Source: Salmonella enterica subsp. houtenae serovar Houten
Lineage (GTDB): Bacteria; Pseudomonadota; Gammaproteobacteria; Enterobacterales; Enterobacteriaceae
NCBI GenBank assembly: GCA_900478215.1
Contig: LS483478.1
Location: 1,984,001-2,048,000, forward strand
DNA length: 64,000 nucleotides
Reading direction: 5' to 3'
In this document: piece after piece, positions 34,826 to 42,975 of the stretch
Position numbering within the stretch: the stretch's first letter is position 1
Layout of the letters: each line of letters starts with the position of its first letter
Program-made: the position numbers and the translations under genes
Notes under the pieces: model-generated
Told to the model about the DNA's origin: nothing
Databases searched by the model: none
The model's input: only the letters and a program-made list of their open reading frames with translations

Positions 34826-35635
34826 TTATCGCCTATTGAACCGTTTAATTATTATGGACATAAAGAAACCAAACATAATTAGCCTTACTAGAATGACTAT
34901 TGTCAAAAAAGATGCTGAATACTGAGGGGGGTGTAATATCCCCAAAAATATCTGTGGGGACATTACTAACGCGTCAAAATATGAACTAAGTAGTTTGGGA
35001 TCACCATAATCAAGAACGTGATGCAAAGCTATGATGCACAGAATAACAATAACAGCCCTGCATAATTTAAGAGCTGACTCTCCGTTTCCCCAGATAAGAT
35101 CTAATGCCTTAAACTCAACCCATTCGCCAAACATTTTAAAGCGGTCAAATCTTTTATATTTTTTTCGATAATAAGATTCTTTTGATTTCCATGCTTTATG
35201 AAGGTGCTCTCCAGTAGCCTGTAATTCGATTGCTATGGCTTTATTTGCTGATTTTGAATCACCTACTTGCTGATAATTCAAACGTAAAGAACGTGCAAAC
35301 TTGAGCCTAAGATTGTCCGGTCCAGGACACCCACTTTCGAGAATGTCATTATCAATGTAGGTCTTATCAAAAGTGGCATAGTCAAATTTGCAACCACTAA
35401 AGCTTGACCCTATTAAGTTACAGTTTAAAAATCTGCAACCAGTAAAGTCACAGTCCTGAAAACTACATTTTCTGATGTAAGCAGCATCGAAAATACAGTA
35501 GCTGAAGTTAACATTTTTAAATTCAATATTTAATGCAACTAATCTTTCAAATAATTTATTAACAAACTTATCCCTAACTACTTCAGAGTCAAATCTTTTG
35601 TCTGACAGCTTTTCTCTTCCGCTATCTTGTATCAT
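34826..35635 (-). CDS. Pentapeptide-repeat protein with C-terminal membrane helices
   Basis: A 269-residue protein. Residues 35-95 form pentapeptide repeats with the central F/L at 39, 44, 49, 59, 64, 69, 74, 79, 84 and 89, giving a right-handed quadrilateral beta-helix. A basic helical linker (KSKESYYRKKYKRFDRFK) follows, then about two to three transmembrane segments (LKLCRAVIVILCIIALHHVL and FLTIVILVRLIMFGFFMSII). Such architecture suggests a membrane-anchored sensor or effector. It is the first gene of a three-gene operon inside a defence-rich island. Specific function unknown. Confidence 0.75.
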   Translation of the reverse strand: MIQDSGREKLSDKRFDSEVVRDKFVNKLFERLVALNIEFKNVNFSYCIFDAAYIRKCSFQDCDFTGCRFLNCNLIGSSFSGCKFDYATFDKTYIDNDILESGCPGPDNLRLKFARSLRLNYQQVGDSKSANKAIAIELQATGEHLHKAWKSKESYYRKKYKRFDRFKMFGEWVEFKALDLIWGNGESALKLCRAVIVILCIIALHHVLDYGDPKLLSSYFDALVMSPQIFLGILHPPQYSASFLTIVILVRLIMFGFFMSIIIKRFNRR

Positions 35636-35766
35636 TTTTTTCTCTATAAACTAATAGACTAAATTTTTATGAATTATAATGCTCTTTTGGGCTGATTTGA
35701 AGCCATCCTGACCTACTATGGTAACGTCCTCTCCTGCACGAAGCGGACCAAGTAACAGAGCTGGAG

Positions 35767-35793
35767 GTCCGCTGTGAGCGAGGAGTGGAAGTT
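35767..35793 (+). repeat. 27-bp dispersed repeat, copy 2
   Basis: Second copy of the repeat at 33802-33828 (24 of 27 bases identical). A complementary GCGGACC lies about 20 bp upstream, so this copy can also form a short hairpin. Confidence 0.6.
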
Positions 35794-35884
35794 CATGATT
35801 GTTATCACCGAGGACTAACGTATAAAAATCCCCTAAGTTAATGAGCGGAACTAGTCTGGAGGCTTTGAATCAAAATGTTCATTC

Positions 35885-36709
35885 TTAGCGCAAAGATTCT
35901 GCGATAGTAGAAATATCGGGAAGTGAAATGCTTCCGCCACCCATAAAAAGCTTGTAAAACCTTTCACCTAACCCTGTGAATTCTAATCCGAAAGGGATGA
36001 TGTCATGCCATGCCAGCAAAGATACATAGCCATTTCCGCCAGCACTCCTAACGCAGACTAATCCCAAATTATACAGGGCATAAATTTCTTGGAGCAGTGC
36101 TACAGTACTTGCCTGCATGTTGGCATTTTTGGTTCGGTAGTCATGTTTTCGCAGATTTTGAAAGTCAGAATATTGTGGTTTCATCATGATCAAACTCATA
36201 ATACAGAGCTGCCGGTACGTCAGTGAATCGAACAACCGGAGATAGTAATTAGCTTCTTCTGTACTGACTCCCGGGGAGTAGACCATATTTGCGTAAAAAT
36301 TCCCGAGAAGTAAAATTTTCTTTTCCTCATACTCTTCACGCGCCCTTCTTAACGTTCCCTCTAGGATTTCTTCTGCATTACTGCGGTTTCCTTCTTCAGA
36401 GTTAAAGAAACCATCTTTTCTGGGTTCATTACCTGACTGAGAAGCCTTTTCAATTTTATTGAATGCAACTGCAGCAGCAGCGCCGACGCGGACTTTTTCG
36501 CGTGCAGACATCGCACGATCTGCCACATCACCAAGAAGTTTTGCACCAGCTTTCGCGACAATCACCCCTAACGAACTAGCCCCGGCAGCTCCCGCAGGGC
36601 CAGCTGCAAAAAAGCCAATTGCGCCGCCAACTGCAGCGCCAGCTATCTCTGCGCCTGTCGAAATCAGTGATTTGGCTTTTTCAACATCTTCTTCGTTTGA
36701 CCTATTCAT
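35885..36709 (-). CDS. Uncharacterised protein with Gly/Ala-rich N-terminal membrane segment
   Basis: A 274-residue protein. Residues 18-62 (GAEIAGAAVGGAIGFFAAGP and on) are glycine/alanine-rich and hydrophobic, like a membrane-inserting hairpin. The middle is charged and helical. The C-terminal part contains EEKKILLLGNFYANMVYSPG and a DSLTYRQLCIMSLI stretch, similar in layout to DUF4393-like proteins, though I cannot claim membership. It could be a membrane-acting effector; this is inferred from the hairpin and from location in the island. It lies 249 bp upstream of the pentapeptide operon on the same strand, with the 27-bp repeat in between. Confidence 0.6.
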   Translation of the reverse strand: MNRSNEEDVEKAKSLISTGAEIAGAAVGGAIGFFAAGPAGAAGASSLGVIVAKAGAKLLGDVADRAMSAREKVRVGAAAAVAFNKIEKASQSGNEPRKDGFFNSEEGNRSNAEEILEGTLRRAREEYEEKKILLLGNFYANMVYSPGVSTEEANYYLRLFDSLTYRQLCIMSLIMMKPQYSDFQNLRKHDYRTKNANMQASTVALLQEIYALYNLGLVCVRSAGGNGYVSLLAWHDIIPFGLEFTGLGERFYKLFMGGGSISLPDISTIAESLR

Positions 36710-36764
36710 AGCTTTATCTTTTAGTACAGGAAATGGATGGTTCTAATGAAGATATGTTTACCAC

Positions 36765-37018
36765 ATGAAAATTATTAACTCCACATTACCTGATGACAGT
36801 GACCTGTTGTCCCTGGCTCTTTCCGGCAAGCCTTCTCGCCCAGCGGCACTAAGGATGATCCGCGGGATGCCGAGCTGGCATTAGAGTTAATGCTGCGTTA
36901 CCCCCAGAAGATTAAAGCCATTGAACCCGACAATGCGGATATCTATATGGGTATATCAACACTAATCAATAAATATCGATGGATCTTGGACATGGTGATG
37001 GGCGTGGCAGGTATGTAG
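36765..37018 (+). pseudogene. Degenerate small gene, frameshifted
   Basis: ATG 36765 opens MKIINSTLPDDSDLLSLALS and hits a stop early. A second frame from about 36855 continues DPRDAELALELMLRYPQKIK and ends at TAG 37018. Joined by one frameshift they would make about 84 residues. The sequence is protein-like but I cannot assign a family. It sits in the 514-bp gap before the large NTPase gene; the remaining 200 bp are AT-rich and should hold that gene's promoter. Confidence 0.4.
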
Positions 37019-37223
37019 CACGAGTGTAAAATAAGCTGGATCTTGAGTGAGCGTAACCGGTGATATTATCTTGGGTAAAAACCTTGTGCAGTGTGCAAGA
37101 CGATATAAAAAAACAGGTTTCAGCTTGTTCTTGTAACCACATGATTATGTGATGATTGTTTTGATTCATGCTAGGATTGTCTTCAATTTATGAGTTTAAT
37201 GTTCGTGATTGTGAGGATACTCA

Positions 37224-40200
37224 ATGGCGCTGTCTTTCGGGCTGAAAACGGCCGCAGACTGGTTACACAAAACAGTCGCAAGATTTCATTTTGCTTCAGG
37301 CAACATTTCCGGGACGGAAAATCCACCTGAAACGCAATCGTCGATTGCCGGGGCTGAAACTGTAGTAACGGAAAATGAATTCCAAACACTAACCCCGATT
37401 GTCGATCCTGATAAAGAGGGCTATCAACCCTATTTTAAGGCGCTGGATTATGCCCTCAGCCGGGATGATGTGAAGAACATCGCCATCACAGGCCCCTATG
37501 GCGCAGGCAAAAGCTCGGTTATTCTCTCATACCTTAAAAAAATTGAAGGGCGAAAGCGGCTGTGGCACCGCCTGAAATATTGGCTCAGGTTTACAAGTTT
37601 AAAACCAGCGGATGAGCACGTGACTATCTCACTGGCAAACTTTGAAACGGATGAGACGTTAAAGAGTTCCGAGTCTTTATCAAAAGAACAAAGCATTGAA
37701 TACAGCATATTGCAGCAGATTTTATACAAAGTGGATAAAGGTACGCTGCCAGATTCGCGGGTAGAGCGCATCCACACCCGAAGTGTTGGGCAAATACTAA
37801 CAACATCTTGTTTGCTGTTTTTTGTTCTCGCACTGGCAATTGTTGTCACTACATTGTTGTTTCCTCAAAAAATCGTCAGCACGTTTTCATTATCGTCAGA
37901 GGTGAGTCACTTCATTGCTATACATCCGGTATGGCGTTGGGGATGTATTGGTTCGCTATCGTTTATCATTTGTTGGTATTTGCTGTCCCGTTTTTATCGG
38001 ATAGGATTTTTTGACAGGAAAATTGCGCTTGATAAAGTAAATCTCCTAAAGGCGGAAATTGCAGCTGAAAAACAGAATACGGCTTCCCTGCTAAATTTGT
38101 ATATTGATGAGATTGTTTATTTCTTCCTTAAAACAAAATATAGGGTTGTCGTATTTGAAGATTTGGATCGTTTAAATAATGGCCATATTTTTATTAAGCT
38201 CCGAGAAATAAATCAAGTGGTAAATAATTCCAGTCTCTTGGAAAAGAAACCTATTAAGTTTATTTTTGCAGTCAGGGAAGATTTATTAAAGGATGCTGAA
38301 TCACAAACTAAATTTTTTGATTTCATTGTGCCAATTATACCCGCAGTAGATAGTGAGAATGCTTACGATATATTAAGTGGTAAAGTTATAAACTTTAATG
38401 CGGCAGATAAAGAACAGTTTTTCAAAAAGGTATCCCTTTACCTGACTGATATGCGGGTAATGAATAATGTTATAAATGAATTTAATATCTTTAAAAAATT
38501 AATCACGGGTGAGATTTCTGATGTAAAGTTATTTTCTTTGATAATGTATAAAAACTTATGCACCAAAGATTTTACTCTTCTTGATAATCAGGATGGTTTT
38601 TTATACAGAGTAGTTAATGCCTACTCTAAGAGAACACTACATGACGTGTATTTTAAAGATTTGGAAATAAGTATTTCTCAACAGAAAGAAAAATTAGAGA
38701 AAGCACAAGAAGAATTGCAAACATCCAGTTTAAATCTGAGGGCTGAAATCCTAAGACGTTATCTTCCTGAACAAATTGAAGCGAACACAATGTTTTATAT
38801 AAGCCATAATAAGCATGGGCAGATTGGGAGTAGTTGGAGCTTTGTTGAACTTTGTGAAAATGAATCTTTGTTCTGTGATTTTCTGAACAGAGAGCTTCCA
38901 TCTGGAACAGCGATCTCTCATGCAAGAAACGGGTATCACTATCATGATGCCTTCCCAATCTCACGGGACAAGCGGTCTGAAAGTTTACGCGAATACAACA
39001 AGCGTTCACCTGTCATTTTAGACAAAAATCAGAAAACAATTGAGCAATTATCTAAAAGTATTTTAAATACACAACGTGTTCTTTCTCAACGAAAAGGTAT
39101 ATCCCTTCATGATTTATGCGAAAAAATTACATTAACAAAATTGCGTGAATGGTTGCTCAAAGTACCATCAGCAGACGATGGATTAAGTAAAAATACAGCC
39201 AAGGCATCGGCGATCAATTTCAATGTAGAATTGTTGTTTTTCATGTTATCAGATGGATACATAGAGCAGGACTATATGCAGTATCGCTCTATCTTCCATG
39301 CAGGTGCTTTAAGTAAATCAGATAACGTGTATATCCAGAAGGTCGCTGCCAAGGTGAATTTTGAAGAATTGAAAGATATACATCTGAATAACGTTTCCAA
39401 TGTTGTGGATAAAATTGAGTCGCTATCATTTAAATATTATGAAGGGATTTTTCATCCGCATATAATTGGTTTTTTGATCAACTGCCGAGTTGATTTCGCC
39501 CGTGATGTATTTATTCACTTATTCAATCATTGCTCACCCGGGTTAATTGTTCGCACTATGCGGACGTATTTTTATGAATTCAGTAATGATGCCTATCAGG
39601 ACTTAATTAATTTAACTTTAAGCGATGAAAAGACATTGGGTAAATTGATGGAGGCCATGAGCACTTACCATGACATTGACTCTGATGATGATTTTTATCA
39701 GCAGCTATCTGTGTCATTTCTTCGTTTTGGTCTGATAGAGAACATTACCCGACAAAGTGCTGTTCAGGATTATCTGTATGAATTAAAAACAGATACTACA
39801 TTGTTTACATACATACAGCCCGACGAGATTGCGTCATTCAGCATAAAATTAAAAGAACTTAATATTGTATTCGATAGCGTTAGTGAAGCTAACGGTGAAA
39901 GTGAACGTGCGTTGGTGAAGTTTATCGCAGAGAATTTTCTGTATGTGTTTAATATTAATAATCTCACTGCATTATTTAATGCGTATTCTGATAACAGAAA
40001 GAATGTTGAGGAGCTATCGCGCAATCCGTATACCTTAATCATTAGTGAAAAAGTCCCATGCTTAACTGAGGCTGTAAATAAAAACATTGAGATGTTTATC
40101 CTTGAATATTTCATTCATTCTGAGGAAAACGTTGAGTCTGTTATTTCACTCATTAATTCAGATGTTACTGAGCATACCAAAGAAATTATCATTGAAAGCA

Positions 40201-41180
40201 TGGATTTTGAAGTTCAGCAGCTGTCGACAGTTGAAAATATCAGGTTATCTGTAGTAGATGGAGCGTCATTCACTGTTTATGACCTCTTGTTTAAACATGG
40301 GCGTGTCGCTGCCAACTGGGATAACATCTTTGACTATATGTTTACCGATGTCGACGATGAGATATTGTGGGAGTTTTTTGCTCACCATCCGGAGGCGCTT
40401 TCAGGCCATAAGGTCAGTGTCCCTGAGGAGTCTGTTGATAATGTTGTAAATCACATCATTTCAGCAGCAGATAAGCCAGACGCGTTGTATGCACAGTTGA
40501 TTAGCGTGCTGCCTGTGAGCATCGACCAGGCAGTCAGTGACCTGCCACTGACAAAATTTAAAGCACTTTGTGACAGCAACAGAGTTTTGCTGTCAGAAGC
40601 GCTCTATAAAGACGTACTCAGTATTTATGAAGGACAACGTCGCAAGGGCCTCAATGAGTGTCTGTCGCTTATGATTAGAAACAACGTTGCTGTTTTTGAA
40701 AGTAATATTGAGTTTTACTTGCAAGATGACGAAGATTTCGATAATGAACTTATTGAGCTTGTGCTCAATGATGACGATATAGCGTTGACGACTAAAGTTT
40801 CAATCATCGACATTATCTGGTCGCACTATACCAATAGTTTCTTCGACCATATAAGCGTGAATAGTAAGATCAGTATGGCTCTTCTTCTTAATGTTTCGGA
40901 AGATGAGACCCGGCTTGTGTTCTTGAATCATCTTTTAGAGTTTGAAAAACTGCCTTTTGAATACATCAATCGTGCACTTATGGCCTTCGTGTCGGAAGAA
41001 TACAATTTGATTGCGGATAAAACCAAACGAGCAAAAGTACTCAAAACTGAAGGTAATGAGATCCTTTTAAAGTATTTAACGCATTGCTACTTTATCAGCA
41101 GTTATAAAGATAAGGGGGAATCCTTTGAAGTGTATCATTACCGTAAGATGTTTCTGGACGAATCACCAGAGGATGATTAA
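37224..41180 (+). CDS. YobI/KAP-type P-loop NTPase, large membrane-associated protein
   Basis: A 1318-residue protein. The N-terminal NTPase domain has Walker A GPYGAGKSS (90-98), two transmembrane helices inserted at about 189-212 and 238-256, Walker B VVVFEDLDRL (308-317) and KFIFAVREDLL as sensor. Membrane helices inside the P-loop domain are the hallmark of KAP-type NTPases, to which the phage-excluding PifA protein belongs. The remaining 900 residues are helical and repetitive in character, probably a sensor or scaffold. GAGGA precedes ATG 37224. It stands alone between decayed DNA and the integrase. A stand-alone anti-phage role is a reasonable guess from architecture and position. Confidence 0.8.
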   Translation: MALSFGLKTAADWLHKTVARFHFASGNISGTENPPETQSSIAGAETVVTENEFQTLTPIVDPDKEGYQPYFKALDYALSRDDVKNIAITGPYGAGKSSVILSYLKKIEGRKRLWHRLKYWLRFTSLKPADEHVTISLANFETDETLKSSESLSKEQSIEYSILQQILYKVDKGTLPDSRVERIHTRSVGQILTTSCLLFFVLALAIVVTTLLFPQKIVSTFSLSSEVSHFIAIHPVWRWGCIGSLSFIICWYLLSRFYRIGFFDRKIALDKVNLLKAEIAAEKQNTASLLNLYIDEIVYFFLKTKYRVVVFEDLDRLNNGHIFIKLREINQVVNNSSLLEKKPIKFIFAVREDLLKDAESQTKFFDFIVPIIPAVDSENAYDILSGKVINFNAADKEQFFKKVSLYLTDMRVMNNVINEFNIFKKLITGEISDVKLFSLIMYKNLCTKDFTLLDNQDGFLYRVVNAYSKRTLHDVYFKDLEISISQQKEKLEKAQEELQTSSLNLRAEILRRYLPEQIEANTMFYISHNKHGQIGSSWSFVELCENESLFCDFLNRELPSGTAISHARNGYHYHDAFPISRDKRSESLREYNKRSPVILDKNQKTIEQLSKSILNTQRVLSQRKGISLHDLCEKITLTKLREWLLKVPSADDGLSKNTAKASAINFNVELLFFMLSDGYIEQDYMQYRSIFHAGALSKSDNVYIQKVAAKVNFEELKDIHLNNVSNVVDKIESLSFKYYEGIFHPHIIGFLINCRVDFARDVFIHLFNHCSPGLIVRTMRTYFYEFSNDAYQDLINLTLSDEKTLGKLMEAMSTYHDIDSDDDFYQQLSVSFLRFGLIENITRQSAVQDYLYELKTDTTLFTYIQPDEIASFSIKLKELNIVFDSVSEANGESERALVKFIAENFLYVFNINNLTALFNAYSDNRKNVEELSRNPYTLIISEKVPCLTEAVNKNIEMFILEYFIHSEENVESVISLINSDVTEHTKEIIIESMDFEVQQLSTVENIRLSVVDGASFTVYDLLFKHGRVAANWDNIFDYMFTDVDDEILWEFFAHHPEALSGHKVSVPEESVDNVVNHIISAADKPDALYAQLISVLPVSIDQAVSDLPLTKFKALCDSNRVLLSEALYKDVLSIYEGQRRKGLNECLSLMIRNNVAVFESNIEFYLQDDEDFDNELIELVLNDDDIALTTKVSIIDIIWSHYTNSFFDHISVNSKISMALLLNVSEDETRLVFLNHLLEFEKLPFEYINRALMAFVSEEYNLIADKTKRAKVLKTEGNEILLKYLTHCYFISSYKDKGESFEVYHYRKMFLDESPEDD

Positions 41181-41558
41181 CTCGCCACTTGAAAAATCCG
41201 ACAGATAGATTGAATTGTCTTCATATGATCACTAGGATTGACGGGTTTTTATTCTGAGGTGTAAAGGTTCATTTATCGAAGGCGTGTATTCGAATGCTTG
41301 TCAGAATGCAGAGGCGTTATGAAAAGGTCACCCTTAAAAGGTGGCTTTTTCGCTTTCAGGAGAGATGAAAACGTCATTCGTTTTGTCAGCCTTGTGTTAT
41401 TAGAGTGATGGAAAAACAAGGGGAACATAGCGCTGGATGAGTACAACAAACAATATCCGTAAAATCGGATGGTTACAAAAATGTAGGTCGAAAAGTAGTT
41501 TTTATATTTTTTGGAGAATAATCGTTAATAATCAGTTTTAACCACCAATGCATTATGT
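41181..41558. other. Gap between the NTPase and integrase genes
   Basis: 378 bp between converging genes. Apart from the terminator at 41322-41351 I see no reading frame or RNA gene. Confidence 0.5.
41322..41351 (+). terminator. Terminator after the large NTPase gene
   Basis: AAAAGGTCACC and GGTGGCTTTTT pair over 11 positions (two wobble pairs) around a 7-nt loop and end in T5. It lies 142 bp beyond the NTPase stop codon. Confidence 0.65.
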
Positions 41559-42752
41559 TTACGAAACATCAATATTGCTGTGTGTGCTTCCTACCCATCC
41601 TTCAAGTTTATCTGCCCAGTCTTGCATCATAACCTTTCGCTCATCAAGATAAGTTGCATGGTTGTATGTGCGACGAACATTGTTGGTATCAGCGTGTGCA
41701 AGTTGGGCCTCAATAGCATCAGCTCGATAGCCCATTTCGTTTAAAAGCGTACTTCCTGTAGTTCTGGTTGCATGGGGGCTATAAATGCCACTCCAGCCGA
41801 GGCTTTTTAGTAGCTGGCGCAGGGAGTGCGATGTCATTGGACCTTTCGGATTATCCCTGCCCGGGAAAAGGTGCTGTCGATGCCCGGTTAATCCCTGTAG
41901 TGTTCTGAGCATATTGACAGCCTGGAAGGGAAGGGGAATAACGTGTTCTCTGCGGGCTTTCATTCGCGTTGACGGAATAGTCCACAGTGCGTTATCGAGA
42001 TCGAATTCTGTCCATTCTGCCTCAGTTAATTCGGCTGGTCGCGCCAGCGTCCACCACATAAGCCACATGCAATAGTTAACCTGGTATGAGCCGCGACTGT
42101 TGTCAAAACAGCTTAATAGCTTCCCGATTTGCTGCGGATTCAATGCCTGTTTGTGCTGCGTTTTGTTTGCCGGAATCGCCTTACGCACCGGCCAGACAGG
42201 ATCGCTATCTGCTCTGAGCGTCGCCACCGCCAGCTCAAAAACGGATGAAATGGTGCGGCGGGCTTCAGCGGCAACGGTCGGAGCGCCGCGCTTAGCCGTT
42301 TCCTGAAGAATTTTAAGAATGTGGTGCGAGGTGATTTCCCTGATAGGAAGTTTGCCGATGGCGGGGAAAACTACACGCTCAAGCATATCAAGGCGGCGAG
42401 TTTTGGTGATTTCGGCCCAGTCTTTCATCTGCAACCACTCTTTGGCGATCAGCTCAAAGGTGTTGGATGCGTCGTTGACCTTGCGGATCTTATCTAACTG
42501 GCGAGCCTGTGTCGGGCTAACTCCATTCGCGACTTGTTTACGCGCTTGCTCACATTTCTCGCGAGCTTCGGCAAGTTTGACCGTCGGGTACTCACCCAAC
42601 GCGAACATGCTGGATTTGCCGTTGAGTTTAAACCGATAGCGCCATGCCTTTTTGCCGTTGGGTTTCACTTCGAGGTAGAGGCCATTGAAGTCATTGAGTC
42701 GATAGAGTTTTTCTTTCGGCTTAGCAGTGCGGCATTGCGTATCGGTGAGCAT
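41559..42752 (-). CDS. Tyrosine-type integrase (P4-like, DUF4102 N-terminus)
   Basis: A 397-residue phage/island integrase. The N-terminal arm-binding domain (LNDFNGLYLEVKPNGKKAWR and FALGEYPTVKLAEAR) is the DUF4102 type. The catalytic residues are all present: Arg in LARPAELTEAEW, HxxR in SPHATRTTGS, His in QLAHADTNN and Tyr in RRTYNHATY. It should recombine the element with the ychF 3' end, whose core repeat lies 210 bp upstream of its start. The intact catalytic set suggests the element may still excise. Confidence 0.95.
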   Translation of the reverse strand: MLTDTQCRTAKPKEKLYRLNDFNGLYLEVKPNGKKAWRYRFKLNGKSSMFALGEYPTVKLAEAREKCEQARKQVANGVSPTQARQLDKIRKVNDASNTFELIAKEWLQMKDWAEITKTRRLDMLERVVFPAIGKLPIREITSHHILKILQETAKRGAPTVAAEARRTISSVFELAVATLRADSDPVWPVRKAIPANKTQHKQALNPQQIGKLLSCFDNSRGSYQVNYCMWLMWWTLARPAELTEAEWTEFDLDNALWTIPSTRMKARREHVIPLPFQAVNMLRTLQGLTGHRQHLFPGRDNPKGPMTSHSLRQLLKSLGWSGIYSPHATRTTGSTLLNEMGYRADAIEAQLAHADTNNVRRTYNHATYLDERKVMMQDWADKLEGWVGSTHSNIDVS

Positions 42753-42772
42753 AACGGGGCCTTGTTTATTAT

Positions 42773-42826
42773 ACCGTTATTGTACTCACTTAAAATGAAG
42801 ATGGAAGAATATTGTACTCATCCATG
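42773..42826. repeat. Putative integrase arm-type repeats
   Basis: ATTGTACTCA occurs at 42779 and again at 42811, with a further TGTACTCAT at 42825. Short direct repeats between an integrase gene and its core site are typical arm-type binding sites. Related copies occur at the other end of the island (28432-28453). Confidence 0.5.
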
Positions 42827-42878
42827 TACTCATTTTTGACAGCGTTGTTATGAGATGAATTGAGACATTATGAAATGA

Positions 42879-42904
42879 AAAATCCACGCAATTGCGTGGA
42901 TTTT
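42879..42904 (-). terminator. Terminator downstream of ychF
   Basis: A perfect stem (AAAATCCACGCA and TGCGTGGATTTT region) followed by T-rich sequence in the minus direction, 59 bp after the ychF stop. It is duplicated at 28481-28506. Confidence 0.75.
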
Positions 42905-42961
42905 ATATGGTTTTTCCGTTGATATGAGATTCAGCGAAACCTCATGAGACAGCAGATTTTA

Positions 42962-42975
42962 TTTAGACGTTGAAC
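42962..42975. repeat. Island attachment site, copy in the ychF 3' end
   Basis: TTTAGACGTTGAAC includes the last three sense codons and the stop codon of ychF and is repeated exactly at 28554-28567. The two copies bound a 14.4-kb element carrying the integrase. Insertion here leaves the ychF coding sequence whole. Confidence 0.8.

Noticed and set aside
28378..42962. CRISPR array, tRNA gene or insertion sequence in the island
   Set aside because: I looked for regular spaced repeats, tRNA-like cloverleaf ends and transposase frames and found none.
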